Shown here: in pieces, positions 52,737 to 63,087 of the stretch
Layout of the letters: each line of letters opens with the position of its first letter
Position numbering within the stretch: the stretch's first letter is position 1
DNA from: an uncultured Verrucomicrobia subdivision 3 bacterium
GTDB lineage: Bacteria; Verrucomicrobiota; Verrucomicrobiia; Limisphaerales; UBA11358
DNA length: 64,000 nucleotides
Assembly (NCBI GenBank): GCA_903922735.1
Contig: CAIXUZ010000059.1
Location: 1 to 64,000, forward strand
Reading direction: 5' to 3'
Notes under the pieces: model-generated
The model's input: the letters and a program-made list of their open reading frames with translations, nothing else
The model's database searches: none
What the model was told of the DNA's origin: nothing
Translations under genes and position numbers: made by a program

Positions 52737-54731
52737 TTATACCTTGCCCGTTGGTGAAGCCGCCTTCGCCGGGGTGATGGGAGCGCTGGGTTTCTGCGGA
52801 CCGCCCGGTTTTTCTTCCTTGGGCTGGCTGTCATTTTCCGGACTATCCGTTTCAATCCCGTCCGGCACCCGCAACAAGACTCGTTCGCCCTCCTTCAATC
52901 CGCGTTTGATCTGGATGAACTCGTCGTTGAACTCGCCGGTCTCCACTTCGCGCCGTTCCGGCTTGAAGGTCGCCGCAACGTAGCAAATCTGTTTTCCACT
53001 GTCGGGCGACACCGCCTGAATCGGGACATACACGACATCGTTCAGTTTGGTCACGAGGATTTCCACCTTGGCGCTCATGCCCGGTTTCACCCAGTCGTAG
53101 GTGCCGTTGATGGTGATGGTCGTGTTATAGACTTTCAGGTCCGGGTTCATCCAGCGGTTTTGCGAATCCGGTAACACGCCCATCTTGGTGACTTCGCCTT
53201 CCAGCTCCGTGTCGGGAAATGCGTCCACGGTGATGCGCGCCTTCTGGCCCTTCTTGATCTTCTTGATGTAGCTCTCGTGAATTTTGACGTTCACTGACAT
53301 GCGGGTCATGTCCGGGATGGTGATGATGGACTGGCGTTCGCGGACGGTGGCGCCTTCGCGGATGGGTTCCTGGTTGCCGTAAAAGTTGTCGCCGGTGCCG
53401 CCATAGACGACCAGCCCGCTTTTCTGCGCGCGGATGATGCATTTTTCGAGTTGCGCGTTGAGGTCCTTGCGTTGGCGGGTCTGGACTTCATACTGGCCCT
53501 GGGCCGACTTCAGCTTGGCCTGCGCCTGCGCCTGCTTGGAGATGGCCAAGCGCCGGGACTTGTCCAGTTCGCGCACGGCTTCGGTGTAGTCGGAAAGGGA
53601 TTTCTCGGCGGTTTTGGAAAAATCATAATTCAAAAACAGCGCCCGGCTGGTTTCCGCCGTCTGCACTTTCAGTTCGGCGCTGTCCTGTAACAACTGGTCG
53701 CGCACCAGCTCCATCTTCGCGACAAATTGCTTGGCGAACAGCCGCTGCGTGCCTTCAAACGTGGCCTTGGCCACGCCCAGATCCTTCTGCGCGGACTGCA
53801 AATCATCTTCAAACTTGCGCAGCTTTTGCTTGGCCTCGCCGTCCCCCAGCATGTCAATGTTGGCGTATTTCTTGAAGTCAATGAGACCGGTCCGGAACGT
53901 GTACGGCGTGAAACCGGCCACCACCAGATTCGTGTCCGTATCCGCGTCCGGTGCCGCCGGCCGGGGCGCGGCGGCAATCGGGAGCAGCGCTGGGCCGTTG
54001 GTTCCCGGCGGCGGCGCGCTGATGCCGGTCGCGAGCACCATGTTGGACCCGGTGTTCCCGGCGGCGGCCTTGCCGGCCAGCGGCTCCGTCACCGACGGTG
54101 GCGCGGTCACCGTGGCCTGCCCGGCTTCTTCCGCGCGCGAGGTGTCGGCCACGTCGTTGGTGCTGGCCGCCGCCAGAATCTTATCCAGGCCGTAATCCTT
54201 GATGATCTTGTCGGTGACCGTGTCGCCCAAAAACTTGTCGAAATCCATCCGCGCAAACCGGGCCTTTAGCTCGGCGGCCTTGATGTCGCTCTGGTTCTGG
54301 TTCAACTGGATTTCATAGTTCTGCTGCGCATCAATCAGGCTGGCGACCGCCTGCTGATATTGAATCTCCTGCTGCGCGATCTGTTTTTCCAGATCGGACG
54401 AATCCAGTTCCACCAGCACTTTGTTGTTCGTCACATCGGCTTCCGTGACGAGATAACCCTCCTCCACGATCCGCAAAATTTTCGTGCCCTGGTAGCCCAC
54501 GCGCACCTCGCATTTGACCTCCTGCGATTCGAGCGCCTGCAGGCTGCCGCCTTCGAGGACGTTGATCTCCAGCGGCCCGCGCCTCGCCGCGAAGGTCGGT
54601 GCCTTCGCCCCCGACTCTCCACTGTGGCGCAGCCCCCACCAGCCGACAAGCACAATGATGGCCGCGGCGGTGATCTGCCGCCAGCGCGGCTGCCGACGGA
54701 CGAATTTTATCAGTTCATTTAGTTTTCGCAT
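52737..54731 (-). CDS. MacA/HlyD-type periplasmic adaptor
   Basis: 664 residues from ATG 54731 with one N-terminal helix (ITAAAIIVLVGWWGL). Lipoyl/coiled-coil/beta-barrel layout: GPLEINVLEGGSLQALESQE, KQIAQQEIQYQQAVASLIDA, KCIIRAQKSGLVVYGG, GATVRERQSIITIPDMTRM, PGMSAKVEILVTKLNDVVYV. A low-complexity Ala/Pro/Thr segment (about 188-270) splits the coiled coil and explains its unusual length. The C-terminus is Pro/Lys-rich. It bridges the inner-membrane ABC unit to TolC. Confidence 0.88.
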   Translation of the reverse strand: MRKLNELIKFVRRQPRWRQITAAAIIVLVGWWGLRHSGESGAKAPTFAARRGPLEINVLEGGSLQALESQEVKCEVRVGYQGTKILRIVEEGYLVTEADVTNNKVLVELDSSDLEKQIAQQEIQYQQAVASLIDAQQNYEIQLNQNQSDIKAAELKARFARMDFDKFLGDTVTDKIIKDYGLDKILAAASTNDVADTSRAEEAGQATVTAPPSVTEPLAGKAAAGNTGSNMVLATGISAPPPGTNGPALLPIAAAPRPAAPDADTDTNLVVAGFTPYTFRTGLIDFKKYANIDMLGDGEAKQKLRKFEDDLQSAQKDLGVAKATFEGTQRLFAKQFVAKMELVRDQLLQDSAELKVQTAETSRALFLNYDFSKTAEKSLSDYTEAVRELDKSRRLAISKQAQAQAKLKSAQGQYEVQTRQRKDLNAQLEKCIIRAQKSGLVVYGGTGDNFYGNQEPIREGATVRERQSIITIPDMTRMSVNVKIHESYIKKIKKGQKARITVDAFPDTELEGEVTKMGVLPDSQNRWMNPDLKVYNTTITINGTYDWVKPGMSAKVEILVTKLNDVVYVPIQAVSPDSGKQICYVAATFKPERREVETGEFNDEFIQIKRGLKEGERVLLRVPDGIETDSPENDSQPKEEKPGGPQKPSAPITPAKAASPTGKV

Positions 54732-56382
54732 TTTGCACTTCCTCCCACTGGCCGTTGGCCTTGATGTAAAGAATTCCCATGTTGTTCCAGAATTGCAGCC
54801 GGGCAATCGTGTGGGTCACGAGCGCCTGGGTCCGCTGGTTCTTCGAAGCGATCAAATCATTCTGCGCGTCCACCTGATCCTGTGCCCTGGAGCGCCCCCA
54901 TTCCGCCAAGAGGCTCTGATTCTCCACGCGCCGCTCGGCGATATGCACGCCGATTTCACTGATTTCGTAATTGCGTTTGGCCTGGTCTAATGTGCGCCAG
55001 CTGTCGCGCACCTGCAGCTTGATTTGGTCCTCCTGCTCCTCCAGCGTGCGCGCGGCCCGGTTGCGGGTGATGAGCGCGGTGCGGTAGTTGTTGCGCCCGG
55101 AGGTGCGGTCCAAACCGGGGTCCACGTCCAGCCCGGCATTCCACGTGTAACGCTGCGGTTCGGGCAGCGAATAAATCTTGTTCGGATCGCTGACCAGGCT
55201 CGCGCTGGCAGTCAGCTTCACGTCCGGCTTGAGTAAACTTTCCATGACCTTCACCTTGCGCTCGGCGTCTTCCACCTGATCCTTGGTGGTCATGTAATTC
55301 AGCCGTGCCGCCAGCGCCAGTTGGATGGAATCGTCCACGCTGAGGTCGGGATGATGGATTTGCAGCGCCGCCAGCTCGTCATCATCCAGCACCAGGCTGG
55401 CGTCCACCTGCAGGCCGAGCTGGATTTTAAAATTGTCGAGCGCCTGCATGTAGCTCCGGACGGCGTTGATCCACGCGCTCTCGGCGGTCAGTTCCTGCTG
55501 TTCCTGGCGGCCCAGATCCGTGCCGGCCACCCGGCCTTCCTGCGCCAGCGCGCGGGTGCGGTCGGCGTTCCGGTGCGAACTTTGCAAATTGAGAAAGCTG
55601 TTGCGCACGGCGTCGCGGTTGCCCAGCACGTTGTAGTAGGCGGACGCGATCCCCACGCTGAAATCTTTCCGATACTGCGTGAAATCCCGTAGCGCATACA
55701 GCAGATCCCGCTCGGCCTGCGTCAAATTTTCCATGTCCTGCTTGAATCCCGCGTCGCGCCACAGCGGGCGGACGAACGTGGCGCTCAATTTCGACGAAGT
55801 GGCCAGCCGCGGATCACCGACGACGAAGCGCAGAAAATCCGCCGTGAACGCCGTCGTTATTTTCCCCAAATCGCGGATCAGCCAGCTTTCGCCCACATTG
55901 CCGCTGGCGCTGACGCTGCGGTCTTCGACGAAGTGGTCGCTCAGCGCCGGGCTTTCCGTGGTCTTGACATTGTAGGCCGCGCTCCCGCTGCCGGAAAAAA
56001 TGGGCGTGAACTGATGGCGCGCCAGGGTCAGCGACAGCGCGGAAAGATAAAGCTGTTCCTTGCGCGATTGATAACTGCGGCTGTGGTGAACGGCGATCCG
56101 CAGCGCATCCTCAAGCCGCACGCGGCGCGCCCCGCGCTCCGCTTCGCCGTCTGGCCCGAGATAGTCTACCGCGTTTGTGACTACCGGCAAGTTGCCGAGC
56201 TCAACGGCGTTGGTCTGCTCGATGGTGAAAGCCGGGTCCATGTTCTTCACCGCCGGGGTTTTTTGCCGGATCGCGCCGTAGGCCGCGCGGTCGGCGGCCT
56301 TGTGATAATGGGCGGAAGTGCATCCCACCGCCACCGCCAGGAGCAATCCCGGCAGCCAACTTTTTAGTGCAGACCAATTCAT
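54715..56382 (-). CDS. TolC-family outer-membrane efflux lipoprotein
   Basis: 555 residues from ATG 56382. Lipobox LLAVAVGCTSA; long helical hairpins typical of TolC (TDLGRQEQQELTAESAWINA, QVEDAERKVKVMESLLKPDV, RAARTLEEQEDQIKLQVRDS). It overlaps the adaptor gene by 17 bp. It is the first gene of the efflux operon, divergent from trpB. Confidence 0.9.
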   Translation of the reverse strand: MNWSALKSWLPGLLLAVAVGCTSAHYHKAADRAAYGAIRQKTPAVKNMDPAFTIEQTNAVELGNLPVVTNAVDYLGPDGEAERGARRVRLEDALRIAVHHSRSYQSRKEQLYLSALSLTLARHQFTPIFSGSGSAAYNVKTTESPALSDHFVEDRSVSASGNVGESWLIRDLGKITTAFTADFLRFVVGDPRLATSSKLSATFVRPLWRDAGFKQDMENLTQAERDLLYALRDFTQYRKDFSVGIASAYYNVLGNRDAVRNSFLNLQSSHRNADRTRALAQEGRVAGTDLGRQEQQELTAESAWINAVRSYMQALDNFKIQLGLQVDASLVLDDDELAALQIHHPDLSVDDSIQLALAARLNYMTTKDQVEDAERKVKVMESLLKPDVKLTASASLVSDPNKIYSLPEPQRYTWNAGLDVDPGLDRTSGRNNYRTALITRNRAARTLEEQEDQIKLQVRDSWRTLDQAKRNYEISEIGVHIAERRVENQSLLAEWGRSRAQDQVDAQNDLIASKNQRTQALVTHTIARLQFWNNMGILYIKANGQWEEVQNAKTK

Positions 56383-56605
56383 TCGTTCGCAATGGATAGA
56401 CCGGACTGATGCCGATACGTCACAAGCATTTTCAGCGCTGAAGTGTTGAGAGCGTCCAGTTTTGCCTGATTGAAGGCCGTCCGCAACATTAAGTTGTCTT
56501 TTAATCCGGCCAACCCGCGCGCAGAATCCGGCGGATGGCAACCGGCGAATCCGGTGCGCCGCATTTTTCTTTGCGCCTTTTGCATCTTTGCATGAAAATG
56601 GCAGC

Positions 56606-57820
<1,215 letters not shown>

Positions 57821-57825
57821 CCAGA

Positions 57826-58600
57826 ATGCAAGCGCGCGTGGGAAATTTGAGGCTCTTCAAATATGTTCCACCTGAACGTGTTGACATCTTGGAGCACGAA
57901 AAGATTGCGTTCACCCCTCCAGATAGATTTAAAGATCCTTTTGAATTCAGGATTGGAATAACCAGAATCGCTTTACGAGGTCAGCTAAAAGAGTTAAGCG
58001 AACAACTCGCAGCCGTAATTCCCAATTACGAAAAACTAAGTTCAAGGCAACGCCTTAAAAAAAGAAAGGAAATTTTTCGGCAATCAAAAGTGTCTGAAAA
58101 GTTTCGAGAATCCTTTGTAAAATCAGTTCAAACCCGCAGTTGGCAGTTTGTGTTTATGTGAAGTCAATGACAGCAACCTTATGTGGTATCACTACGCAGA
58201 TGGCCACAAAGGTTTCGTGATCGAGTTTGATGTGAACCACGAAGCCTTCCGAACTCTAGGCGGAGTTTGGAAAGTCGAATATGTTTCAGGTCCGCCTGTT
58301 TTAGATCATACAAAGCCAACGCCAGAAATATTTCGGTTCAAACCGGACTATCTCAAATACGAAGCAGAAAGACGAATTCTGCGACCACTGTCCGAATTCA
58401 TACCAGAAAAGAATAGCGACGGACTTTCGCTTTATTTTCGCAAACTGCCTCGTGAATGTGTAAAGGCGGTTTTCATAGGGCATCGGATGGAGAAGAAAGG
58501 AAGAGAAAAAATAGCTGAATTGTTAAAGGGGACAAAGGCACAAACATTCGAGGCTGTTCCGAGCGACAGAGATTACACATTTACGTTTCGCCAGAAATAG
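57826..58600 (+). pseudogene. DUF2971 protein, frameshifted
   Basis: The first frame (from ATG 57826; FKYVPPERVDILEHEKIAFT, PDRFKDPFEF) stops at 58161; the second picks up near 58148 as LCLCEVNDSNLMWYHYADGH, KGFVIEFDVNHE. Together they make one DUF2971 protein of about 257 residues. A one-base loss near 58140-58150 explains the break; a sequencing error is possible. DUF2971 proteins are often found in defence and mobile regions; function unknown. Confidence 0.75.
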
Positions 58601-58611
58601 AAAATATCTCG

Positions 58612-58812
58612 TTGCAAACTTTTCCCATCCCGTTGACGGATTCCGAACCGTTGAAAAAATGGGTATGCCTGGACACGGCCGCCGTCGCAGCTTTGGCGTC
58701 CGCCGTCCGCAAACATCACCTCTCCGATTTCTCGAACTGGCCGCCCCTCGCCGCCTTTGCCCGCGCCTTCGCACGGCTGGAAAAAGATTTACACACGAGC
58801 CTCGGCAAATGA
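58612..58812 (+). CDS. Short unknown reading frame
   Basis: 66 codons from a TTG (MQTFPIPLTDSEPLKKWVCL, ending EKDLHTSLGK). No family recognised and no ribosome site seen. It could be a fragment left by rearrangement. It lies between the DUF2971 remnant and a hairpin cluster. Confidence 0.25.
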   Translation: MQTFPIPLTDSEPLKKWVCLDTAAVAALASAVRKHHLSDFSNWPPLAAFARAFARLEKDLHTSLGK

Positions 58813-58820
58813 TTCCCCCA

Positions 58821-58947
58821 GCGCCGGAGGCGCGCCAGACAGTAGCCCACGGTGAAACCGTGGGTATCGGCGCCAAATCATCCCAAGCCCCGGCAGGGGC
58901 GACAGAAAACCAACTTGCGCAAATCTCTTTCGCCCCAGCCGGGGTTT
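58821..58947. repeat. Cluster of four GC-rich hairpins
   Basis: GCGCC-GGA-GGCGC (58821-58833), CCCACGGT-GAA-ACCGTGGG (58846-58864), GCCCC-GGCA-GGGGC (58887-58900) and CCCC-AGCC-GGGG (58933-58944). From memory, this exact arrangement recurs between genes in Verrucomicrobiota and Planctomycetota genomes and is often mis-annotated as small proteins. Noncoding. Confidence 0.7.
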
Positions 58948-59150
58948 GATTTGTTTTTGTTTGTTCACCGCTGCGCGCGTCGAAGGAACTGCCGGTGCCG
59001 GCACATCACAATCTCCTCAGTCTTTCCCGGCCTTCAGTGGAATAGCCCTTGACGGAGGTTCTAAAATCCTCTTTGATTGCTTGATGGTTTGAGCGCAATG
59101 GTGGCTGAGTTTGAGTGCAAAATGTCGGCAAGTAATTTTCCATCAACTTC

Positions 59151-60653
59151 ATGTTATTTAGTTCTTATAGCTTCCTCTTTTTCTTCCTGCCGATAACGCT
59201 GATTGGATTTGTCCTGTTGTCGAAATATCAGGGTGCCAAAGCGGCCAAAATTTGGCTGGTGCTGGCCTCGCTTTTTTTTTACGGCTGGTGGCATCCGGTC
59301 TATGTCGGCCTGATCTTGACGTCCATGATGCTCAATTTCTGGCTGGGACGACACCTGGGCCAGAGCATGCAGATGGGCCGGCGCGCGCCGGGGGCGCTTT
59401 TTTTTGGCATCGTGGTGAATCTGGCGCTGTTGGGCTATTTCAAGTATGCCAACTTCTTTGTCACCAGTGTCAATGGTGCTTTGGGTTCTGACTGGCACTT
59501 GGACAAGGTGATGCTTCCTTTGGGAATATCGTTTTTTACCTTCACCCAGATCGCCTATCTCGTGGACGCCAGCCGGGGCGTCGTCTGCGAGTATGTGCTG
59601 GGCGATTTCCTGTTATTTGTAACCTTTTTCCCGCACCTGATTGCGGGTCCGATCATTCACCATTCGGAAATGATGCCCCAGTTTGCCGAAGCGCGGACCT
59701 ATCATTTTGATTGGCACAATCTGGCGGCGGGTCTGAGCCTTTTCTCCTTGGGTCTTTTCAAGAAGGTGGTGATTGCGGATGGGATGGCCGAAAACGCCGG
59801 AAAAGTGTTTGGCGCGGCGGCTTCCGGAAAACTGCTCTATTCACAGGACGCGTGGGCGGGAGCGTTGGCCTACACGTTCCAGTTATACTTCGATTTCTCC
59901 GGTTACTCCGATATGGCCGTGGCGCTGGCGCTGATGTTCGGCATCGTCCTGCCGCAAAATTTCAATTCACCCTACAAGGCGGTGAATCTGGCCGACTTCT
60001 GGCGGCGGTGGCACATGACCCTCTCCCGTTTTCTGAGGGAATATCTATACATTCCGCTCGGCGGCAACCGGCGGGGCGAATTACGGCGTTATGTGAACCT
60101 GATGCTGACGATGGTTCTCGGTGGCTTATGGCACGGGGCGGCCTGGACTTTCGTCCTATGGGGACTGTTCCACGGGATCGGTCTTGCGATCCAGCATGGC
60201 TGGCAGGCATTCTGGTCGAAGAACTTGCCGGACCGCCCAACTTGGTGGCCCACCGGGCTATCCACTTGGGGCGGTCGGGTCTTGACGCTGCTTTTTGTAA
60301 TGATCGGTTGGGTCTTGTTTCGCTCTGCGGATTTGCCGGCGGCGCGGCATGTGCTGGCACCCATGTTCGGTCTCGGCACCGGTCCGCTCGCGGGCAGCCC
60401 GTATCTGGTTAAGGCGAAAGCCTGGCTTTGGTTCGGGGGCCTGCTGGCATTTGTGTGGTGGTTGCCCAACACCGTGGAGATCATGGGCCGGCATTCCACG
60501 CTTCCCAGGTTGGCCGTGGATGGAACCTGCGCCTCTCGCGGTTGGTTCCGGTGGGAGATGAACTCCCGGTGGGCCTGTCTGGCGGGATTGTTATTGGCCT
60601 TTTCCATACTGGGTCTCAGCCGCGCCGGCGAATTCCTGTATTATAATTTTTGA
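59151..60653 (+). CDS. MBOAT-family O-acyltransferase (second copy)
   Basis: 500 residues: MLFSSYSFLFFFLPITLIGF, MLPLGISFFTFTQIAYLVDA, FFPHLIAGPIIHHSEMMPQF, YFDFSGYSDMAVALALMFGI, NLADFWRRWHMTLSRFLREY, YIPLGGNRRGE and GLWHGAAWTFVLWGLFHGIG with the catalytic His. It clearly differs in sequence from the MBOAT at 26659. The SGNH partner follows after 1 bp. It lies inside the segment bounded by the trpB-tail repeats. Confidence 0.93.
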   Translation: MLFSSYSFLFFFLPITLIGFVLLSKYQGAKAAKIWLVLASLFFYGWWHPVYVGLILTSMMLNFWLGRHLGQSMQMGRRAPGALFFGIVVNLALLGYFKYANFFVTSVNGALGSDWHLDKVMLPLGISFFTFTQIAYLVDASRGVVCEYVLGDFLLFVTFFPHLIAGPIIHHSEMMPQFAEARTYHFDWHNLAAGLSLFSLGLFKKVVIADGMAENAGKVFGAAASGKLLYSQDAWAGALAYTFQLYFDFSGYSDMAVALALMFGIVLPQNFNSPYKAVNLADFWRRWHMTLSRFLREYLYIPLGGNRRGELRRYVNLMLTMVLGGLWHGAAWTFVLWGLFHGIGLAIQHGWQAFWSKNLPDRPTWWPTGLSTWGGRVLTLLFVMIGWVLFRSADLPAARHVLAPMFGLGTGPLAGSPYLVKAKAWLWFGGLLAFVWWLPNTVEIMGRHSTLPRLAVDGTCASRGWFRWEMNSRWACLAGLLLAFSILGLSRAGEFLYYNF

Positions 60654-60654
60654 A

Positions 60655-61686
60655 ATGAACCGGACTGCCCGCCATTATGTGTTGCTGGCCCTGGGCCTCG
60701 CCGTTTGCCTGACTGGCGGCCTGGCGCTCCTGAATCTTATCGTCGATCCCTTTAACCGTTATGGCAATAATCGCCTTGGCGTCTACATCTCGGCCGAACG
60801 GGAATGCAAGTCCACCTATGTTAAACAGTTTCCCCATGATGCCCTGTTGGTTGGCAATAGTCGCGAAATCAGAATTCCGCCTAAAGAATTGGAAGGGTTC
60901 CGGTTCTTCAACGGGGCCTTTTCCGGCGCTACGGCCGAGGAAATCTATTTTTTCCTGCAGCGTTTCGCTAATCACCAACGATTAGTCGTCCTCGCCGTGG
61001 ATATCGGCGCGCAAGACCCGGCGGAAAGTCATGGGGACATCTTCGCTCCCAAGGGCCTGACTTCGGCCTTCGATAACCTGTTCAACCTGCAGACGACCGA
61101 GTATTCGATCCGGACCATCTCCGAATCATTGTCTAAGAATCCCCAGCCATTCGGACCAGACGGCTTAATGCCAGTGGGTAGCTCGGTTCAAGACGCAGAC
61201 CGGGACGACCCCGCAAAGGAAGCTTACGTAATCAAGTCCATGCAAAACATGTGGGCGGGATATCATTGTCCTCCCGTGGAGCAAATGTCCTTCTTTGTCA
61301 AAATCAGCGGATGTCTGCGACAACGGGCCATCCCCTGCGTGGTAGTGATCCCGCCGACGCATGAGGCCATAGCGCGATCGGCGCAAGGCGGATCTACGGC
61401 GGCGGAAGTCGCGGCGTGGAAACGGCAACTTGGCACAATTTTCCCCCATGTGATAGACCTTTCCTTCTGCTCCTACAATGCCGCAACCAACTTCTACCGG
61501 TCTGATCCGCTCCACTTCAAACCCGAGGTCGGCGTTCGTCTGATGAACCGGGAAGTTATACCTTATGCGACTCGGTTGTTGCGCGAGACAAATCCCATTT
61601 CCATTCCTCGCTTGCAATCCTCCGGCCGCGGCGACCAGGACGTGGCGCAAGTGGCGGCGAAGGTGAATTTGGAAATGCCGAAGTAA
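60655..61686 (+). CDS. SGNH-hydrolase-like acyltransferase partner, fused to a trpB tail
   Basis: 343 residues with an N-terminal signal anchor (YVLLALGLAVCLTGGLALL). The SGNH serine lies in DALLVGNSREIRIPP and the Asp-His pair in FYRSDPLHFKPEVG. It probably receives acyl groups from the MBOAT 1 bp upstream and transfers them to an extracytoplasmic glycan. The last 22 residues (from SSGRGDQDVAQV) are not its own: they are a copy of the TrpB C-terminus, joined in frame. The natural end would be near RETNPISIPRLQ. Confidence 0.8.
   Translation: MNRTARHYVLLALGLAVCLTGGLALLNLIVDPFNRYGNNRLGVYISAERECKSTYVKQFPHDALLVGNSREIRIPPKELEGFRFFNGAFSGATAEEIYFFLQRFANHQRLVVLAVDIGAQDPAESHGDIFAPKGLTSAFDNLFNLQTTEYSIRTISESLSKNPQPFGPDGLMPVGSSVQDADRDDPAKEAYVIKSMQNMWAGYHCPPVEQMSFFVKISGCLRQRAIPCVVVIPPTHEAIARSAQGGSTAAEVAAWKRQLGTIFPHVIDLSFCSYNAATNFYRSDPLHFKPEVGVRLMNREVIPYATRLLRETNPISIPRLQSSGRGDQDVAQVAAKVNLEMPK
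61621..61686 (+). repeat. trpB 3' end, second copy
   Basis: Eight differences from 57755-57820, mostly at third codon positions, with three amino-acid changes (K to Q, V to A, K to N). Same frame and same stop position as trpB. Confidence 0.9.
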
Positions 61687-62030
61687 GTTTAAGCTGTTAA
61701 GTATTTTATAATTTCATAAATATAGTAGGCGATTAGAGCTAAATATTTAGTGATTAAAGCCAAGTCGAGCAACTCAGCAAATCTCGACCGGCGTCTTCGG
61801 TTTTTGTTTTGTTTTCGTGTCATTCATGAATGGCACGAAGTCAATTTTTAGCGACAAACCCGAATCCATAGACTTACTCAAAAGGCCGGTTTCATTAACA
61901 ATGGTTTGCTTTCGGGAGGGGGGTGAATATCAGGTATTGCCTCCCCGATTTCTCGAACTGGAAAATCCCCCTTTTATCGCCGGAAGGGCAGTTTTTTGCA
62001 AAAAAAGGGTTTTTTGCGCGAAAATCGCCT
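61687..62030. other. Gene-free AT-rich stretch before the 21-bp array
   Basis: About 344 bp without a convincing gene. It contains GCAAAAAA-AGGG-TTTTTTGC (61998-62017) immediately before the array. An open frame from 61817 crosses this stretch and the array but shows no protein-like composition until 62333. Confidence 0.4.
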
Positions 62031-62247
62031 GTCCGGAGCCTCCGGACAGGCGTCCGGAAGCTTGGGACAGCTGTCCGGAACGTCGGGACGGCTGCCCGGA
62101 ACCCCGGGGCAATTGCCCGAAGGTTCGGGGCAACTGTCCGAAGGCTTGGGGCAGTCGTCCGGAGAGTCGGGGCGGTTGTCCGGAGGCTTGGGACAGCTGT
62201 CCGGAGAGGAGAAACGATTGTCCGAAAGTCCCGCACGGTTGTCCCAC
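62031..62247. repeat. Tandem array of 21-bp repeats, ten units plus a partial
   Basis: Units start at 62031, 62052, 62073, 62094, 62115, 62136, 62157, 62178, 62199, 62220, and a partial at 62241. Consensus about GTCCGGARGCTTGGGRCRGCT. The junctions between units make full or near 12-bp palindromes (GGACAGCTGTCC, GGGCAATTGCCC). Because 21 is a multiple of three, several frames on both strands stay open and give seven-residue periodic sequences rich in C, P, R, G or S; these look incidental. Confidence 0.9.
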
Positions 62248-62332
62248 GACTGCCGCTGGCGGGCTGGACCCCCCAATTGTCCGTGCCATAAAACCTTGCG
62301 TTTGCAAACGAGTCAGCTTTCCTGATGCGGAC

Positions 62333-63037
62333 GTGAATACAGTTGAAAACAAAACCGGCGCTAACCTGCGGCCAATAGATTACTGGTGGTTGTGGGTCTT
62401 GGATACTGTGTTGGTGAGCGCAGGCTTGTTGTTTGTGCTGGCCACCCAATACGGAACCTACGAGTTCTTCGGCAAGGCTTGCGCCATGGCTTTGTTGCCG
62501 CTCATCCCGGTCCTGGTGCTGGTGGGCGGCGGTGGCAGCACGGTCTTCGCCCTGACCAAGGTCTGGATTGAGAAACGCTCGCTTTCGCGGCCCACGGCGC
62601 TGGGGTTGCTGGTCGGTCCCGCGCTGGTGGTCACTTTGGCGCTCGGGCTGCTGGGCGCACTCAAATCGCCCGCGCATCGGCTGTCTTACATTTGCATCGG
62701 TCATGCGCCCAAGTCGGCCAGCGAGGTCCGGATCACCGGCTATTCCACTTTCCTGCGCGAGGAATGGCTGGCGGTGTTTCACACGGATGAAAAGGTGTTT
62801 CAAACGATGGTTGATCAAGCGAAGTTGGTGCCGGCGGAGGGTTTTGAATTCAAAAAGATGCTGGAGCGTTCCTTGCTGAAAGATTCCCGGCTGTTCCAAA
62901 CGTGGCCGGCGTCGGGCAGTCGCCTTTGTTTCAAGCGCGTCTTCAAAGAAGTCGAAGAGCACCAGCGCGGCAGTGTTTATGCGGCGTTTGATCCCGCCAC
63001 CGGCACCGTGACGGTTTTCCGGGGCTACCGCGATTGA
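62333..63037 (+). CDS. Membrane protein, unknown, downstream of the array
   Basis: 234 residues from GTG 62333. Three hydrophobic helices (WWLWVLDTVLVSAGLLFVLA, ALLPLIPVLVLVGGGGSTVF, ALGLLVGPALVVTLALGLLG) are followed by a soluble domain of about 120 residues (ICIGHAPKSASEVRITGYST, REEWLAVFHTDEKVFQTMVD). The frame is open upstream through the 21-bp array to an ATG at 61817, but that part has no protein-like character apart from the repeat. No family recognised. Confidence 0.6.
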   Translation: MNTVENKTGANLRPIDYWWLWVLDTVLVSAGLLFVLATQYGTYEFFGKACAMALLPLIPVLVLVGGGGSTVFALTKVWIEKRSLSRPTALGLLVGPALVVTLALGLLGALKSPAHRLSYICIGHAPKSASEVRITGYSTFLREEWLAVFHTDEKVFQTMVDQAKLVPAEGFEFKKMLERSLLKDSRLFQTWPASGSRLCFKRVFKEVEEHQRGSVYAAFDPATGTVTVFRGYRD

Positions 63038-63087
63038 GCGCGGTTAATCCTGTCCATTCTGCCTGACTCCGGCTATAAACGCCGCGC

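Noticed and set aside
58789..59004. Small protein on the minus strand over the hairpin cluster
   Set aside because: It is the translation of the GC-rich hairpin repeat, commonly mis-annotated; nothing supports expression.
62031..62247. CRISPR array
   Set aside because: Units are contiguous 21-bp repeats with no unique spacers and no cas genes nearby.
61817..62332. Cysteine/proline heptad-repeat protein encoded across the 21-bp array
   Set aside because: A repeat unit divisible by three keeps several frames open on both strands, each giving a different periodic protein; none stands out by composition or start signal.
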